Shown here one piece after another: positions 63,141-64,000 of a DNA stretch of 64,000 bases. The notes beneath the pieces are model-generated. The model ran no database searches. It saw only the letters and a list, made by a program, of their open reading frames with translations, and was not told where the DNA came from. Where the stretch lies: assembly GCA_030246985.1 (NCBI GenBank), contig CP107246.1, positions 1 to 64,000 of the forward strand, written 5' to 3'. Position 1 is the first letter of the stretch. The number at the start of each line of letters is the position of its first letter. The translations under genes and the position numbers were made by a program. This DNA is from Candidatus Nitricoxidivorans perseverans. GTDB taxonomy: Bacteria > Pseudomonadota > Gammaproteobacteria > Burkholderiales > Rhodocyclaceae.

Positions 63141-64000
63141 ATGAGCGCGCATGCCAGCCAGACTCAGAAGGACCGCCGCCTGACCCTGCCCGAGGTCGTC
63201 GATGCGCTTGTCGCCGACGGCCTGGTGGATGCTGCCGAGGCCGCGAAGTTCAAGCAGGAGCGCCGCTACTTCAAGGGCGACATGCATCCGCTGACGGTGA
63301 TCGCCGAGCAGCGATGGAAGTCGCTCCTGCCGCCGCACCGCACGCTCGACCTGGACGCGCTGGCCCAGTGGCTGGCCGGATGGGCGGGCCTCGACTATCT
63401 CCATATCGACCCCCTCAAGATCAATTTCACGGCGGTCACCGAGGTGATGTCGAACGCCTACGCGACGCGCTTCCGCATCCTGCCGGTGGAGGTGAAGCCG
63501 AACGAGGTCGTCATCGCCACGGCGGAGCCTTTCCAGCGCGGATGGGAGGCGGAGCTCGCGCCGATCCTGAAGAAGTCGATCCGGCGCGTCATCAGCAACC
63601 CGGACGACATCGCGCGCTACCAGGTGGAGTTCTACAACCTGGCGAAGTCGGTCAAGGGGGCGATGAGCCGCGGCGATGTTTCAGGCGGCATCTCCAATTT
63701 CGAGCAGCTCGTCGAGATGGGCAAGGCGAAGGGCCAGCTCGACGCCAACGACCAGCACATCGTCCTCATCGTCGACTGGCTCTGGCAGTACGCCTTCGAG
63801 CAGCGCGCCAGCGACATCCACGTCGAGCCGCGCCGCGACCTGGGCGTGGTGCGGTTCCGCATCGACGGCGTGCTGCATCAGGTCTATCAGATCCCGATGC
63901 CGGTGCTCAACGCGATGACGAGCCGCGTCAAGATCCTCGGCCGCATGGACGTGGTGGAGAAGCGCCGCCCGCAGGACGGCCGCATCAAGACCCGCATGCC
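63141..64000 (+). CDS. GspE/PulE-type ATPase, 5' part (window ends inside it)
   Basis: The frame is open from ATG 63141 to the edge, giving about 286 residues. The N-domain reads KDRRLTLPEVVDALVADGLV and the T2SSE N-terminal part follows. Then come RASDIHVEPRRDLGVVRFRI, DGVLHQVYQIPMPVLNAMTS and KRRPQDGRIKTRM, the start of the ATPase fold; Walker A lies beyond the window. It is the second GspE/PilB-type enzyme within 8 kb. The start follows the glycosylase stop by 9 bases. It should power a type II secretion or type IV pilus machine. Confidence 0.88.
   Translation, partial: MSAHASQTQKDRRLTLPEVVDALVADGLVDAAEAAKFKQERRYFKGDMHPLTVIAEQRWKSLLPPHRTLDLDALAQWLAGWAGLDYLHIDPLKINFTAVTEVMSNAYATRFRILPVEVKPNEVVIATAEPFQRGWEAELAPILKKSIRRVISNPDDIARYQVEFYNLAKSVKGAMSRGDVSGGISNFEQLVEMGKAKGQLDANDQHIVLIVDWLWQYAFEQRASDIHVEPRRDLGVVRFRIDGVLHQVYQIPMPVLNAMTSRVKILGRMDVVEKRRPQDGRIKTRM

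Overview
The window reads as a chromosome of a high-GC proteobacterium, most likely a betaproteobacterium of the Rhodocyclales type. This is an inference from the GC-rich core genes (htpG, greB, arfB, a multihaem cytochrome module and a large two-component/c-di-GMP cluster); no rRNA or other taxonomic marker is present. The left 36 kb is accessory DNA and the right 26 kb looks like core chromosome.

Positions 1-3620 hold debris of an integrative element: a small AlpA-like DNA-binding gene, a frameshifted winged-helix gene, a tyrosine recombinase and an overlapping stand-alone core-binding-domain protein. Positions 3621-12343 are a serine-recombinase element (zinc-finger ORF, large serine recombinase, two ParB/RepB-like genes). 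Both parB genes are broken by insertion sequences: two nearly identical ISL3-family copies and one IS1634-type copy. Removing each IS and one target-site duplication restores perfect reading frames of 299 and 293 codons.

Positions 12464-35692 are a single long + strand operon forming a type 1 BREX phage-defence system: a small HTH regulator, brxA, brxB, brxC, dinD, pglX, pglZ and brxL, joined by overlapping stop/start codons. Its striking feature is that pglX is split into an N half (602 aa, methyltransferase) and a C half (593 aa, target recognition). Between the halves sits a three-gene cassette, itself chained by ATGA overlaps: an OLD/SMC-like ATPase, a small protein with a PD-(D/E)XK-like motif, and a 1015-aa reverse transcriptase fused to a nitrilase domain (DRT1/UG1-like). 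A second guest block (DUF262, DUF3696 ATPase, unknown protein, DUF1016 nuclease) lies between pglX-C and pglZ. The operon thus packs several potential antiviral modules under what looks like one promoter. It ends in a fic gene truncated next to a tyrosine integrase and a 3' fragment of tRNA-Ser(GCT), which marks the island's right attachment junction.

To the right lie an IS630-type element, a conserved hypothetical gene, a TumE/TumA-like toxin-antitoxin pair, a DnrO-like periplasmic protein, a ferredoxin-reductase / membrane cytochrome b-like / eight-haem cytochrome c operon, arfB and two tRNA genes (Arg-ACG, Thr-TGT). Positions 44204-60528 form a signalling cluster: Ser/Thr kinase-HDOD-GAF, caspase-like protein, GreB, three histidine kinases, four receiver-domain proteins (one with HD-GYP, one fused to a GspE/PilB ATPase, one fused to PAS-GGDEF-EAL) and an MglA-like GTPase. 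htpG, a DNA glycosylase and a second GspE/PilB-type ATPase, cut by the window edge, follow.
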